Shown piece after piece: positions 17,165-25,598 of a stretch of DNA of 64,000 nt. The position numbers and the translations under genes are program-made. The stretch is from Salicibibacter cibi. GTDB lineage: Bacteria > Bacillota > Bacilli > Bacillales > Marinococcaceae. The DNA is taken from NCBI RefSeq assembly GCF_016495865.1, contig NZ_CP054706.1:1302001-1366000 (forward strand). The letters run 5' to 3'. Numbering within the stretch: position 1 is the stretch's first letter; the number at the start of each line of letters is the position of its first letter. The notes beneath the pieces are model-generated. The model was not told where the DNA came from. It worked only from the letters and a program-made list of their open reading frames with translations, and made no database searches.

Positions 17165-17854
17165 ATGGACAATCCTAATCAATTTAATGCGGATAGTCGC
17201 AGGGAATTACGCAAACGTAAAACCAAAAATCGGTTGTTGAATACAGCCATCGGCGTTGTCGTTGTCTTGATCGGTTTTTTCTTGTTTGCGTTGTTGTTTC
17301 AAGACGACGAACCGGTTGCTGATGATGAATTTGAGGATGGAGAAGAAGATGATGTTGAGGTAGGGTTTGAAGACGAGGAATCTTCGGAGCCGGAAGAAGC
17401 GCCGGATAACGGTCAAGACGTTCCAGAGGACGATAACGAAGAAAGCGAAGAAAATGAGGAAAATGAAGCAAGTGAAGACAACGAGGAAAATGAAGCAAGT
17501 GAAGAAAACGAAGAATCCGAAGAGGGAACAGAAACGGATGATGAGGCGGAGGACAACGGCGATTCTGCCCCTTCCCCGCCTGAAGACGGAGAATATGAAC
17601 CGATCGGAACAGAGCAAGAGGAATTTACCGACAGTTTTGAACGTGATAGCCAAAATTGGGACGAGATGGTAATGGCCATGGAATACGCCACAGACACATC
17701 GGAAGAAGATTGGTCACACATCGAATTTCTTGGCAATGATGGACCGGAAGGGGCAGAAGGCACTTTCGTCCATGAAGATGGCACGGAATATGTCGTTACG
17801 ATGGAGTGGGAAGATGATGAAGGCTGGCAGCCAACGAATGTGGATGAGAATTAA
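17165..17854 (+). CDS. yrrS: YrrS family protein (DUF1510)
   Basis: 229 residues: a basic cytoplasmic N-terminus (RRELRKRKTKNRLLNTAIG), one membrane helix (~residues 27-46), a long Glu/Asn/Ser-rich linker with short repeats such as EENEASE (~55-130) and a C-terminal DUF1510 domain ending in W-rich EDDEGWQPTNVDEN. In B. subtilis YrrS interacts with the PBP4b-type protein encoded nearby and its gene also follows greA. The linker is longer and more acidic than usual. The ATG at 17165 follows AAAGGTG. Biochemical function unknown. Confidence 0.85.
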   Translation: MDNPNQFNADSRRELRKRKTKNRLLNTAIGVVVVLIGFFLFALLFQDDEPVADDEFEDGEEDDVEVGFEDEESSEPEEAPDNGQDVPEDDNEESEENEENEASEDNEENEASEENEESEEGTETDDEAEDNGDSAPSPPEDGEYEPIGTEQEEFTDSFERDSQNWDEMVMAMEYATDTSEEDWSHIEFLGNDGPEGAEGTFVHEDGTEYVVTMEWEDDEGWQPTNVDEN

Positions 17855-17855
17855 T

Positions 17856-17885
17856 CCAAGCCCGGGTTCAATTGCCCGGGCTTGG
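17856..17885 (+). terminator. Hairpin after yrrS
   Basis: CCAAGCCCGGG (17856-17866) pairs perfectly with CCCGGGCTTGG (17875-17885) just after the stop codon. A clear T run is missing, so it may be an RNA end-stabilising hairpin. Confidence 0.7.
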
Positions 17886-17950
17886 CGTATGATTGAAAAG
17901 CGCTGTACGGTTTATAAGGATCGAAAGGACAAGTAACCTCTGTGTGATCC

Positions 17951-18143
17951 TCATGACGCCCGAAATTCGGCAGGAAGTGTCGGGAAAGGTCTACATGAAT
18001 GGCTCATGGCACCTGGAACCGTCAGAAAGCCTTGAATAAAGCCCTCATGGATGGTTCATGGCGCCCAAAACTGGCAGGAAGCGCTGAAAAAAGTTTTATG
18101 AACATCTCATGGAGCACGAGACCATTCGAAAAACCATCAAACG
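17951..18143. repeat. Imperfect 52-bp tandem repeat upstream of mtnN
   Basis: About 3.7 diverged copies begin with TCATGACGCC (17951), TCATGGCACC (18004), TCATGGCGCC (18056) and TCATGGAGCA (18107), at spacings of 53, 52 and 51 bases. Each unit also carries a GGCAGGAAG- or CAGAAAG-like middle and a MATGAAT/ATGGATG-like end. It lies in the 400-base gene-free interval between yrrS and mtnN and shows no reading frame in all units. Origin and function are unknown. Confidence 0.75.
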
Positions 18144-18253
18144 GTCGCCATCCATAATGGCTTGTGAATAACAAAAAAGCATGTAGGCTTGTCTTTGCTT
18201 TTCTTATCTCGTCCTGAACAGTACATAAAACCCTTACATGGAGGAGCTGGAAA

Positions 18254-18955
18254 ATGAAATACGGAATTATCGGTGCCATGGAAGAAGAAGTTGAGATATT
18301 GGCGGCGAAAATGAAGCGCGCAACGACGATCAAAAAGGGAGGGTGTGTATTTTATGAGGGGCAACTTAACGGCCATGAAGTGGTCCTTATGCAATCAGGG
18401 ATCGGCAAAGTAAACGCGGCTATTGGCACAACGTTACTGATCGATATGCATGCTCCTGACATTGTCATCAATACCGGTGTTGCGGGGGGATTTGACACGG
18501 AGATGGTGATCGGTGATCTTGTTATTTCCACCTATGTCAGCTACAACGATGTGGATGCTACGGCATTCGGGTATACATTCGGGCAAGTTCCCGGCATGCC
18601 AAGCGAATATTATGCAAAGGCAGATTTAATCGAGCATGCGAACACAGCGGCTCTACAAACGGGAGCGAAGGCAACAAGCGGGCAGATTCTTTCCGGAGAT
18701 TCGTTTATGAGTGATGAAAAGCGGGTCGCTGATCTTCGCGCTGCATTTCCTGATGCGAAATGCTCGGAAATGGAAGCCGGAGCTATTGCGCAAGTTTGTC
18801 ATCGTTTTCGAACACCTTTTGTCATTATACGAGCGTTAAGCGATATCGTTGGGAAAGACGCTTTAGAATCGTATGAAACGTTTTTGGAAAAGGCCGCTAA
18901 TCAATCAGCGAACGTCGTGCAAGCTTTTTTGGAAGAAACAAGTGCATACAGATGA
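18254..18955 (+). CDS. mtnN: 5'-methylthioadenosine/S-adenosylhomocysteine nucleosidase
   Basis: 233 residues of the PNP/UDP phosphorylase superfamily. The N-terminal IIGAMEEEVEIL contains the catalytic Glu, SGIGKVNAAIGTTLLI and GVAGGFD line the ribose site, and EMEAGAIAQVCH plus IRALSDIVG (catalytic Asp) complete the active site. It splits adenine from MTA and SAH in methionine salvage and SAM recycling. The start follows GGAGGAGC. yrhC follows, as in the B. subtilis mtnN region. Confidence 0.95.
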   Translation: MKYGIIGAMEEEVEILAAKMKRATTIKKGGCVFYEGQLNGHEVVLMQSGIGKVNAAIGTTLLIDMHAPDIVINTGVAGGFDTEMVIGDLVISTYVSYNDVDATAFGYTFGQVPGMPSEYYAKADLIEHANTAALQTGAKATSGQILSGDSFMSDEKRVADLRAAFPDAKCSEMEAGAIAQVCHRFRTPFVIIRALSDIVGKDALESYETFLEKAANQSANVVQAFLEETSAYR

Positions 18956-19022
18956 AAGAATTACCTTCTGCGATCGATCTCTGCCCATGATAGAATAGTA
19001 GAAAAAGGGAAGGGCGATCGTT

Positions 19023-19256
19023 ATGGAACCATCTAAACAAGACGAACATTTAGCCATGAAAATAAATGATTATCGATCTTTTTCCAATATTTTTTTACTG
19101 ATTGCCGCTTTCATGTCCATCGGTTGGCTTATTCCTGAGCAGGCAGAGCAGATGGGCACCATTTTTGGCCTTTCTTTATGGTTCGGCTTGATTGGCGCCT
19201 CTGTTTTCTGTTTATCGCTCAGCCTCAAATGGACCCGGGAATGGGGGAACTCATGA
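19023..19256 (+). CDS. yrhC: YrhC-like membrane protein
   Basis: 77 residues with two membrane helices (~20-40 and ~47-66) and short charged ends. Size, layout and position after mtnN match B. subtilis YrhC. It overlaps the convergent NUDIX gene by six bases. Function unknown; the family call rests largely on position. Confidence 0.65.
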   Translation: MEPSKQDEHLAMKINDYRSFSNIFLLIAAFMSIGWLIPEQAEQMGTIFGLSLWFGLIGASVFCLSLSLKWTREWGNS

Positions 19257-19868
19257 TTCTACGATACGAAGAAAATGCCGGAGGATTCGGGCGGTAAGTC
19301 CCCAAATGTGTTTCCCTTCATATTCATAGAAAACTTCGGGGATGACTGTGCGTCGGAATTGATAATTTTTGCCACCGGCGATTTTTTCATACGGAAAATC
19401 TTCAGGGACATCCGCTGTTGAAGAAATGTGATACGTTTCCGGCGTTTGTGTCATTAAGATATGAAGGGGAACGGTAAATAATTCTTCCACTTCTTCATTA
19501 GGGGCGAAAGACGTTTCACTGACAGAGAAAACATGAGGGTAAATGACGACGCCGTATGGGGTCATCCATTTATCCATCGGTGCGATGTGGGCGGCATTGA
19601 AGCGTTTGATCCCGGTTTCCTCACATAATTCCCGAGCGGCTGTCTCTGCTGAAGTCAAATCGTCTGCTTCCATTTTTCCTCCCGGAAAACTGATATCGCC
19701 GGGTTGCTGTTTTAACCGGTAGCTTCTGATTTGAAAAAGGATGGATGGCCGTTCTTTTTCATGTACGATAGGAATGGCAACAGCAGCATGCTGGGCTTCA
19801 CGTTCACCGATGATCCCCGGTTCCCTATGTTTTAGGCGAGAAAATACCTCGTTGATGTCTGTGGTCAT
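19251..19868 (-). CDS. NUDIX hydrolase, CoA pyrophosphatase type
   Basis: ~205 residues with a NUDIX fold. The Nudix box carries FPGGKMEADD followed by AARELCEETGI, with FPGG and a basic LKQQPGDIS before it; this is the box layout of the YeaB/NudL CoA pyrophosphatases, which hydrolyse CoA to phosphopantetheine and 3',5'-ADP. ATG at 19868 lies 11 bases from GAAGGGG; an in-frame GTG 12 bases upstream is too close. Convergent with yrhC. Substrate is inferred from the subfamily pattern. Confidence 0.82.
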   Translation of the reverse strand: MTTDINEVFSRLKHREPGIIGEREAQHAAVAIPIVHEKERPSILFQIRSYRLKQQPGDISFPGGKMEADDLTSAETAARELCEETGIKRFNAAHIAPMDKWMTPYGVVIYPHVFSVSETSFAPNEEVEELFTVPLHILMTQTPETYHISSTADVPEDFPYEKIAGGKNYQFRRTVIPEVFYEYEGKHIWGLTARILRHFLRIVES

Positions 19869-19978
19869 TTTGATGAACACCCCTTCACATTGTTCTTTAT
19901 CTCTGCTTCTAGTTTAGCATGTCTCATGTTTGAAATACGTCGATTCGTGGAATTGTAAGAAAAAAGAGGTGATGGCCA

Positions 19979-20173
19979 ATGAGACACAGTCGCAAAGAGA
20001 CAGATCGTTTACGTGTCAAGGGAGAAGCAAAAGCCATGTTTCAGCCACGTGAAGACAACGATGATCCGACCGAAAGCATGCATCATGACCCGGTGCCGGA
20101 CGGAGAGGTACGAATGAACGAAGAAGATGAAAAAATGAAGCGACGATCAAAAAATAAGTCAATATCGGAATAA
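19979..20173 (+). CDS. Small charged hypothetical protein
   Basis: 64 residues, very hydrophilic, Glu/Asp/Lys/Arg-rich with several methionines and no membrane segment or cysteine. The start has AGAGGTG nine bases upstream. It resembles in size and composition the short sporulation-era proteins of Bacillaceae, but I do not recognise a family. A stem-loop (AGCAAC ... GTTGCT, 20182-20221) follows. Confidence 0.5.
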   Translation: MRHSRKETDRLRVKGEAKAMFQPREDNDDPTESMHHDPVPDGEVRMNEEDEKMKRRSKNKSISE

Positions 20174-20494
20174 GAGATAGAGCAACCATCGTTCGCGGAA
20201 AACGATCGGCCTTGTTGCTATGAAGCTATTTCCCTTGAAGTTATGGATGGATCATTTCTTCTTTTCCCGAAATGAACAACGATTAATCATATTCTAGGTT
20301 CGGCAAGTTGTTTCTTTCCGGTATGTATGATGCTTTTGAAGACCTAACCGGAGGTGACGACAGCTATTCGGTTGCCAAAGAGATGGATTAGCGCAAGTCA
20401 GCAGTGTATAACATATCTGCTAAAACCGGATATTTCCTCTCGAACGAGATTGCTCCCACTTTCATCGAAATAAAAGTGGGAGCATGCCATGAAT
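20174..20494. other. Intergenic stretch with hairpins
   Basis: About 320 bases with no supported gene. A 22-codon open frame (20323-20391) reads like protein (YDAFEDLTGGDDSYSVAKEMD at the end after the first Met is only 22 codons) but has no ribosome site. An 11-bp perfect stem (GCTCCCACTTT at 20452-20462 with its complement at 20473-20483) lies just past the convergent amidase stop and is probably its transcript end. Confidence 0.5.
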
Positions 20495-21337
20495 TTATCT
20501 GCTCAAAGCTCTGTGCGTCTCCGGCCCTGGAATACCGTCAACGCCAATTCCGGCATCTTGTTGAAATGCGCGCACAGCGCCGGCTGTTTCAGTTCCAAAA
20601 ATGCTATCGATCCCGAACTGGGATAAACTGTATCCCAGATCTACTAAACGTTGTTGAAGTTCCTCAACATGATTCCCCTGATCGCCGTCGCGAATGATAG
20701 ACCCATCCCAATATTGGAATGTAAAGTCCTCCCCGCTATCATCCCCATTGTCACTATCATCATTGTTTTCAATCGGTGTTAAGTTTAAATGCTCGGCGAC
20801 AGCCTCGGCGTGAGCTGCGGCCACAGCTGCGATAAAATCCGCATCTTGTAGCAGCGCTGCATCATCAGCATTGTCAATAAATAAGTTTTCCGTTAATATC
20901 GCCGACATTTGGGTTTCTCGTAGAACATGGAAGTTAGCCGTTTGCTCTCCACGGTCAGGAACGGAGGAATCAAATGTGTGCATCTCGTCCAAAATTTGAG
21001 GATGCATGACACTCTGCAGATCACTGGCACCGCTCGGGTTACTCGTATGAATATACGTTTCAAACCCTCTTGCACTCCCATCCAGGGCATTGGCGTGAAT
21101 GGAGATAAACACGTCTGCCCCCCAGTTGTTTGCATCATCGGTGCGAGCTTGCAATGAAACGGATGTGTCATCCGTGCGGGACATTCTACGATACATGCCT
21201 TCATAATTGTCGCGAAGATAGACACTCATCTGATAGCCAATGTCCAACACAATATCTTTCTCCAACAGTCCGTTTCCCGTGGCGCCGGTGTCACTTCCGC
21301 CGTGCCCCGGGTCAATATAGATTCTTTGCAAAACCAT
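20495..21337 (-). CDS. N-acetylmuramoyl-L-alanine amidase, CwlC-like, with peptidoglycan-binding domain
   Basis: 280 residues. An Amidase_3 domain (~1-180) begins almost at once (IYIDPGHGGSDTGATGNGL) and keeps the zinc ligands in DPGHGG, the Glu of LLEKD and SIHAN; ANFHVLRETQMSAILTEN closes it. An acidic linker (~185-205) leads to a C-terminal PG_binding_1 domain (DGDQGNHVEELQQRL to GPETHRAL). There is no signal peptide. This absence and the amidase sequence match B. subtilis CwlC, a mother-cell lysin of sporulation, though CwlC has SPOR repeats rather than this binding domain. Start at 21337 follows AAAGGAG. Confidence 0.88.
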   Translation of the reverse strand: MVLQRIYIDPGHGGSDTGATGNGLLEKDIVLDIGYQMSVYLRDNYEGMYRRMSRTDDTSVSLQARTDDANNWGADVFISIHANALDGSARGFETYIHTSNPSGASDLQSVMHPQILDEMHTFDSSVPDRGEQTANFHVLRETQMSAILTENLFIDNADDAALLQDADFIAAVAAAHAEAVAEHLNLTPIENNDDSDNGDDSGEDFTFQYWDGSIIRDGDQGNHVEELQQRLVDLGYSLSQFGIDSIFGTETAGAVRAFQQDAGIGVDGIPGPETHRALSR

Positions 21338-21413
21338 CAACTCCTTTCTCTTATACCTTATATATATGAAAGAAGTTAAACATCGGGGGCGGCACATAGA
21401 GGACAACCAGTAA

Positions 21414-22346
21414 CTATTTTTCCATTAGGCCGTTTATGGTCTGCTTAAGCCCGTCGCTAAATGAAATTTCGGGGCGGTAACCAATTAAGCTTTCAGCGAG
21501 CTGTAGGTCCGCTAGCGAGTGCATGACATCTCCTACACGTTCGAATGTATAGATAGGGGCAATATCTGTCCCCAGTATTTCATTTATTTTTTTAACAAGT
21601 GTCATTAAATCGATGCGCTCGCCACTTCCGATATTAATCGCTTCCCCTTGCAGTTTCGGGGCTTCAGCTGCCAGTAAATTCGCGGAAACGATATTATCGA
21701 TATACGTAAAATCCCGTGATTGTTTGCCATCACCGTAGATAAGCGGGGGTTGATGGCTTAATAGTGTGAGAATAAACTTAGGAATCACAGCAGCATATTC
21801 AGAATGAGGGTCTTGATTAGGTCCGAAAACATTGAAATACCGTAACGAAATCGTCTCTAATCCATAAACTTCATAAAAAGCTTTGCAATAACGTTCTGCC
21901 GCATATTTGCTTACTGCATAGGGAGACAGGGGAGAAGTTGGCATCGTTTCACGTTTCGGCAGAACGTCGCTATTTCCATAGGCCGATGATGATGCCGCGT
22001 AAATAAACCGACGTACCCCTGCTTCGACAGCAGCATGCAAAAGCTGAAGCGTTCCTGTGCTATTCGCGTGATTGGTTGTGATGGGATCTTTGATCGATTT
22101 CGGCACTGATGGTACGGCCCCTTGATGAAAAATAACATCGACGTTTTGAACCGCTTTTTTTACGGTTTCAGGATCGGTGAAGTCCCCCTCAATCAGTTCG
22201 ATATCGTCGGACACATCATGCAGATGTCTTTTTTTGCCCGTAGTAAAATTATCAAGCACTTTGACATGCGCACCCTTGCTGATTAACGAGCGGACAAGAT
22301 GGGAGCCGATAAAACCGGCTCCCCCTGTAACAAGGTAACTGGACAT
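21414..22346 (-). CDS. NAD-dependent nucleotide-sugar epimerase/dehydratase
   Basis: 310 residues, extended short-chain dehydrogenase. NAD-binding TGGAGFIGSHL is at the N-terminus; the active site has AASSSAYG and YAVSKYAAE (Tyr-x3-Lys). LRYFNVFGPNQDPHSEYAAVIPKF and YGDGKQSRDFTYIDN are hallmarks of UDP-GlcNAc/UDP-GalNAc 4-epimerases of the WbpP/TviC kind. It probably supplies an epimerised UDP-sugar for the neighbouring glycosyltransferases. The start at 22346 follows GGAGG. Confidence 0.85.
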   Translation of the reverse strand: MSSYLVTGGAGFIGSHLVRSLISKGAHVKVLDNFTTGKKRHLHDVSDDIELIEGDFTDPETVKKAVQNVDVIFHQGAVPSVPKSIKDPITTNHANSTGTLQLLHAAVEAGVRRFIYAASSSAYGNSDVLPKRETMPTSPLSPYAVSKYAAERYCKAFYEVYGLETISLRYFNVFGPNQDPHSEYAAVIPKFILTLLSHQPPLIYGDGKQSRDFTYIDNIVSANLLAAEAPKLQGEAINIGSGERIDLMTLVKKINEILGTDIAPIYTFERVGDVMHSLADLQLAESLIGYRPEISFSDGLKQTINGLMEK

Positions 22347-22510
22347 TCGAAACAACCTCCGAGTAATAAGATATCCTTTAGTATTTTATGTCGTATTCGT
22401 CATTGTGAAATAGACAAGGATGGAAAATGCAAAAGTTTGGGAGAATGTGTATGTCGCGTTCCCGCCATGCATAGGTATGAGCAACGGAAATACCGGGGGA
22501 AGGGGATACG

Positions 22511-23458
22511 ATGGGCAAGCACTTGCTTGTATACGATTTGGATTGGTGGGTGTTGGGGGAAAAAGCAAAGGTGATTCAACGATATCATCCGAGGCTCGAC
22601 ATTTGCTGTGTCAAAGAGGTGGAAGCGTTAGCAAATAAACGAGGCGCCAATTATGTCAACGACGTTTACGAGGTTATTGCAACATTGGGGCTCGGCATTG
22701 CCCAGCTCCTTATCCAACACAATATTCGCGTTGATACGTCCCAAATCGGTTCTTACAATTTTTTTTTGAACAATCATCGCGTCTATCGGGAATGGCGAGA
22801 TCCCATGAAGGCCAATAACCGCTTCATAAACGACATAATGGCCAAACCCCGGCAATTTGGAGCGATAAACCCAAAATTGGCCCACGGGGTAAAGCAACTG
22901 CTTCCGAAAAAAACGGTGAACTATATCCGTCCGTTTGTAGACAGCGATCGTTTCCGGCCGATGAGACAAACTAAACATAAGGATAAATTCGTCATCGGTT
23001 GGGTCGGAAATGAAACAAGAAAAGTGAAAAATTATCAAACACTTTACCGACAAATTGTGAAGGGCTTCCATGAAGATCCGGCGATCACGTTTGTGGAAGC
23101 GACGCGTTCGTCTCCGGTCGGGATCAATGAGATGCCCGCTTTTTATCAGCAATTGGATCTGCTGATCATCACATCTTCCAATGAAGGAGGGCCGGCTCCG
23201 GCATTGGAAGCCTATTCTTCCGCTGTGCCCGTGCTAGCCACAAATGTCGGCTATGTCAAAGAAGTGGCAGGCTCCCAGGGACGATCGCTTATCTTAAACA
23301 GCACCCGGCCAGCCCTATTTGTACAAAAAATCAAGAAAATCAGGAATGATCCGTCCTTCCACGCAACGTTGAAAAAAGAGGCAAGGGAACGGATTATGGA
23401 CCACTTTACAGTAGAGAAAACAATGGACGATTGGCTGGAGACATTGTTTTTTCTGTAG
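22511..23458 (+). CDS. Glycosyltransferase, GT4-like (group 1)
   Basis: 315 residues with a GT-B fold C-terminal half: FVIGWVGNETRKVKNYQTL starts the Rossmann domain and EGGPAPALEAYSSAVPVLATNVG is the donor-binding signature (Glu-x7-Glu). The N-terminal half is short for the family. It transfers a sugar from a nucleotide donor; acceptor unknown. It is convergent with the GT2 gene below, and divergent from the epimerase. Start has GAAGGGGA upstream. Confidence 0.8.
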   Translation: MGKHLLVYDLDWWVLGEKAKVIQRYHPRLDICCVKEVEALANKRGANYVNDVYEVIATLGLGIAQLLIQHNIRVDTSQIGSYNFFLNNHRVYREWRDPMKANNRFINDIMAKPRQFGAINPKLAHGVKQLLPKKTVNYIRPFVDSDRFRPMRQTKHKDKFVIGWVGNETRKVKNYQTLYRQIVKGFHEDPAITFVEATRSSPVGINEMPAFYQQLDLLIITSSNEGGPAPALEAYSSAVPVLATNVGYVKEVAGSQGRSLILNSTRPALFVQKIKKIRNDPSFHATLKKEARERIMDHFTVEKTMDDWLETLFFL

Positions 23459-23461
23459 GCT

Positions 23462-23490
23462 TTCGGAACGAACGTGACGTTCGCTCCGAA
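23462..23490. terminator. Hairpin between convergent glycosyltransferase genes
   Basis: TTCGGAACGAACGT and ACGTTCGCTCCGAA form a 14-bp inverted repeat with one mismatch. It sits between the stops at 23458 and 23491. No T run, but it separates two convergent genes. Confidence 0.65.
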
Positions 23491-24177
23491 TCAACTACTC
23501 ATCGTTATGATCGATGGGAAGTCACGCGTATAACGTTTTTCTATACACATTTTCATGAGCTGATCGTCTTTCATGTGCCACGTGTGGGCGTCTCCCCCAC
23601 GAATGGCCACATGGTTATAATGATCCGTTGAATAGATCGCGAATCCTTTTGCCCGAGCATCCATCTGAAAACGCTTATCGGAGCCGACTTTCATGTTCGT
23701 GAAACGGATGTTTGGAAAGATATCTTTTTTAAACGCCAATGTTGAGTCGGCAACTCGATGTACGAAACCGTTTTCGGTTTCCGATGCCAATAGGCCTAAG
23801 CAACATTCTTTTTCAAAATAAACATAGATGCTGCTTTTTCCAACAATAGCGGCTTTTTTTTGCTTGTTGAAAGCTTCATAAACGACGTTCAAGTAAGGCG
23901 GGGCGTAGTAATCATCGTCATCAAACTTGGCGATATAACGATAATTGGATTGTTTTACGGCGAAGTTTTTACATTCACTGACGGATAGGTGCTCCGGCAG
24001 CTGATAAACGGAAACATTCGGGTGCTTTTTTGCTTCTCTTAGCCACTGTTTTATATCCATCGCATCATTGTTCAGGATGAGGACGAGTTCTTTTTCTTTC
24101 AGGCTTTGCCCGGAGTAATTTTCAAAAACTTGTTTCATCATGTGCGGTCGATTCGTGCATGTAATCACGGAAATCAT
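23491..24177 (-). CDS. Glycosyltransferase family 2
   Basis: 228 residues, GT-A fold. The N-terminal strand MISVITCTNRPHMMKQVFEN and the DDDDYYAPPYL stretch (DXD metal site, ~residue 88) identify the family. A histidine-rich part (DHYNHVAIRGGDAHTWHMKDD) lies near the C-terminus. Enzymes of this short type occur in Bacillaceae spore coat and capsule loci. Ribosome site AAAGGGG precedes the ATG. Acceptor unknown. Confidence 0.82.
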   Translation of the reverse strand: MISVITCTNRPHMMKQVFENYSGQSLKEKELVLILNNDAMDIKQWLREAKKHPNVSVYQLPEHLSVSECKNFAVKQSNYRYIAKFDDDDYYAPPYLNVVYEAFNKQKKAAIVGKSSIYVYFEKECCLGLLASETENGFVHRVADSTLAFKKDIFPNIRFTNMKVGSDKRFQMDARAKGFAIYSTDHYNHVAIRGGDAHTWHMKDDQLMKMCIEKRYTRDFPSIITMSS

Positions 24178-24199
24178 AGAAATCCCCTTTAAAGAAAGT

Positions 24200-24227
24200 G
24201 ACCGCCAAAACGTTCGGCGGTCGTTTT
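24200..24227. terminator. Hairpin between the dehydrogenase and GT2 genes
   Basis: GACCGCC (24200-24206) pairs with GGCGGTC (24216-24222), and GTTTTTCT follows on the plus strand. It lies right after the stop of the nucleotide-sugar dehydrogenase on the minus strand. Confidence 0.55.
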
Positions 24228-24228
24228 T

Positions 24229-25521
24229 CTAAGCGCTTCCTCCTCCCAGAACGAGGACTTCAGCGCTCCCCTGAAATCCTTCGGTTTGGTTTCTGGTGTC
24301 ATAGATGAGTGATGCGTGGTCCATGATTTTTTGCATTGGCAATGTGGAATGGTCGGTTAAAAGAATGACAATGTCGACATCTTCCAACCAGTTGTGTGAA
24401 AGCGGGATGCTGGGGTGCGTTTGTTCGTCAATCGTCACTTCGGGCACATGAGGATCGTGATAGACAACGTTTGCCCCAAGTTGGAGAAAGTTTTTCATAA
24501 GCGAAAGCGCCGGTGAACTTCGCACGTCATTGGAGTCTTTTTTGTAGGCGATGCCACATAAAAGAAGATTGGCATCTTTGATGTTTTTCTTTTTTTCGAT
24601 TCGGGATTTCACTTGCTGTGTGATATAAGCGGGAAGATAGTTGTTCGTGTGTTGGGCTAATGACAGAAATTGATGGTGAAACCCGTGTTTTTGCCCGATC
24701 CAATATAAATATAAAGGATCGACGGGAATACAGTGTCCGCCAATGCCCGGACCCGGGTAAAACGGCGTAAACCCGTAAGGTTTTGTGCCGGCAGAAGCGA
24801 TTGCTTCCCACAGATTAATGTTTAGTTTATCGCATAGCATGGCCATTTCGTTAATGAACGAAATATTAATAAAACGATAACTGTTCTCCAATAGTTTGGA
24901 AAGTTCGGCAACCTCGACGGATGAAGCGGGAACCACTTGTGTAAAGATGGATCGGTAAAAATGAGACACGTGACGTAGACAGTCGTCCGTAATACCGCTA
25001 ATTACTTTCGGAATATCTTTCACTTCGATCGATTGGTTCCCGGGATCAATACGCTCGGGAGAGTACCCGAGATGAACATCTTTCCCGATGTTCAGGCCGC
25101 TCTTCTCCAGAATTGGCAGGATGACGTCACGCGTCGTTCCAGGGTAGGTCGAGCTTTCCAAAATGATCAGTTGATGGTTCTGCATTCTTGGTGCGAGCGC
25201 TTCACTTACTTGTTTTATAAAACGCAAATCAGGTTCTTTGTTGTTCGATAACGGCGTGGGCACACAAATAATGATGATATCCAAAGTCGCTGCTACATCA
25301 TAGTCTGTCGTTACCGTTAGCAATCCCTCAGATAAGGCGTGGGTGATAGCAGCACCGGATATATCCGGAATATGGCTATTTCCCTTTTGCAATTGGTTTA
25401 TTTTGTTGGCATCGGTGTCTATTCCGGTCACGTGATGGCCGCTTTGCGTGAATAATAATGCAAGAGGCAAACCGACGTAACCTAAACCGATAACACCGAT
25501 TTTCTTGTTGTCAGGCTGCAA
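24229..25521 (-). CDS. Nucleotide-sugar dehydrogenase (UDP-N-acetylhexosamine type)
   Basis: 430 residues, three-domain UDP-glucose/GDP-mannose dehydrogenase family. NAD-binding GVIGLGYVGLPLA (~9-21), ESSTYPGTT, catalytic lysine region AELSKLLENSYR (K209), nucleophile C264 in GIGGHCIPVDP. The sequence follows the WbpA/WbpO/WecC branch that oxidises UDP-GlcNAc/GalNAc/ManNAc to uronic acids rather than UDP-glucose dehydrogenases. With the neighbouring epimerase it could make UDP-GalNAcA. TTG at 25521 follows AAAGGAG with ideal spacing; an in-frame TTG 21 bases upstream lacks one. Confidence 0.88.
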   Translation of the reverse strand: MQPDNKKIGVIGLGYVGLPLALLFTQSGHHVTGIDTDANKINQLQKGNSHIPDISGAAITHALSEGLLTVTTDYDVAATLDIIIICVPTPLSNNKEPDLRFIKQVSEALAPRMQNHQLIILESSTYPGTTRDVILPILEKSGLNIGKDVHLGYSPERIDPGNQSIEVKDIPKVISGITDDCLRHVSHFYRSIFTQVVPASSVEVAELSKLLENSYRFINISFINEMAMLCDKLNINLWEAIASAGTKPYGFTPFYPGPGIGGHCIPVDPLYLYWIGQKHGFHHQFLSLAQHTNNYLPAYITQQVKSRIEKKKNIKDANLLLCGIAYKKDSNDVRSSPALSLMKNFLQLGANVVYHDPHVPEVTIDEQTHPSIPLSHNWLEDVDIVILLTDHSTLPMQKIMDHASLIYDTRNQTEGFQGSAEVLVLGGGSA

Positions 25522-25598
25522 TTGAACACTCCTTTCCTGCAATTCATAACTCTATTGCTTTACCATCTTATTATTTTTGCTTACTTTTGAAACGGCAT

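Noticed and set aside
17207..17653. Minus-strand open frame opposite yrrS rich in Phe/Leu/Ile
   Set aside because: It is the complement of the acidic GAA/GAG repeat of yrrS, which always reads as hydrophobic residues; no ribosome site.
17951..18143. CRISPR array
   Set aside because: Units are diverged along their whole length with no constant repeat and variable spacer, and no cas gene is present.
18022..18333. Minus-strand frame across the 52-bp tandem repeat
   Set aside because: It covers only part of the repeats, overlaps the mtnN start and has no start signal.
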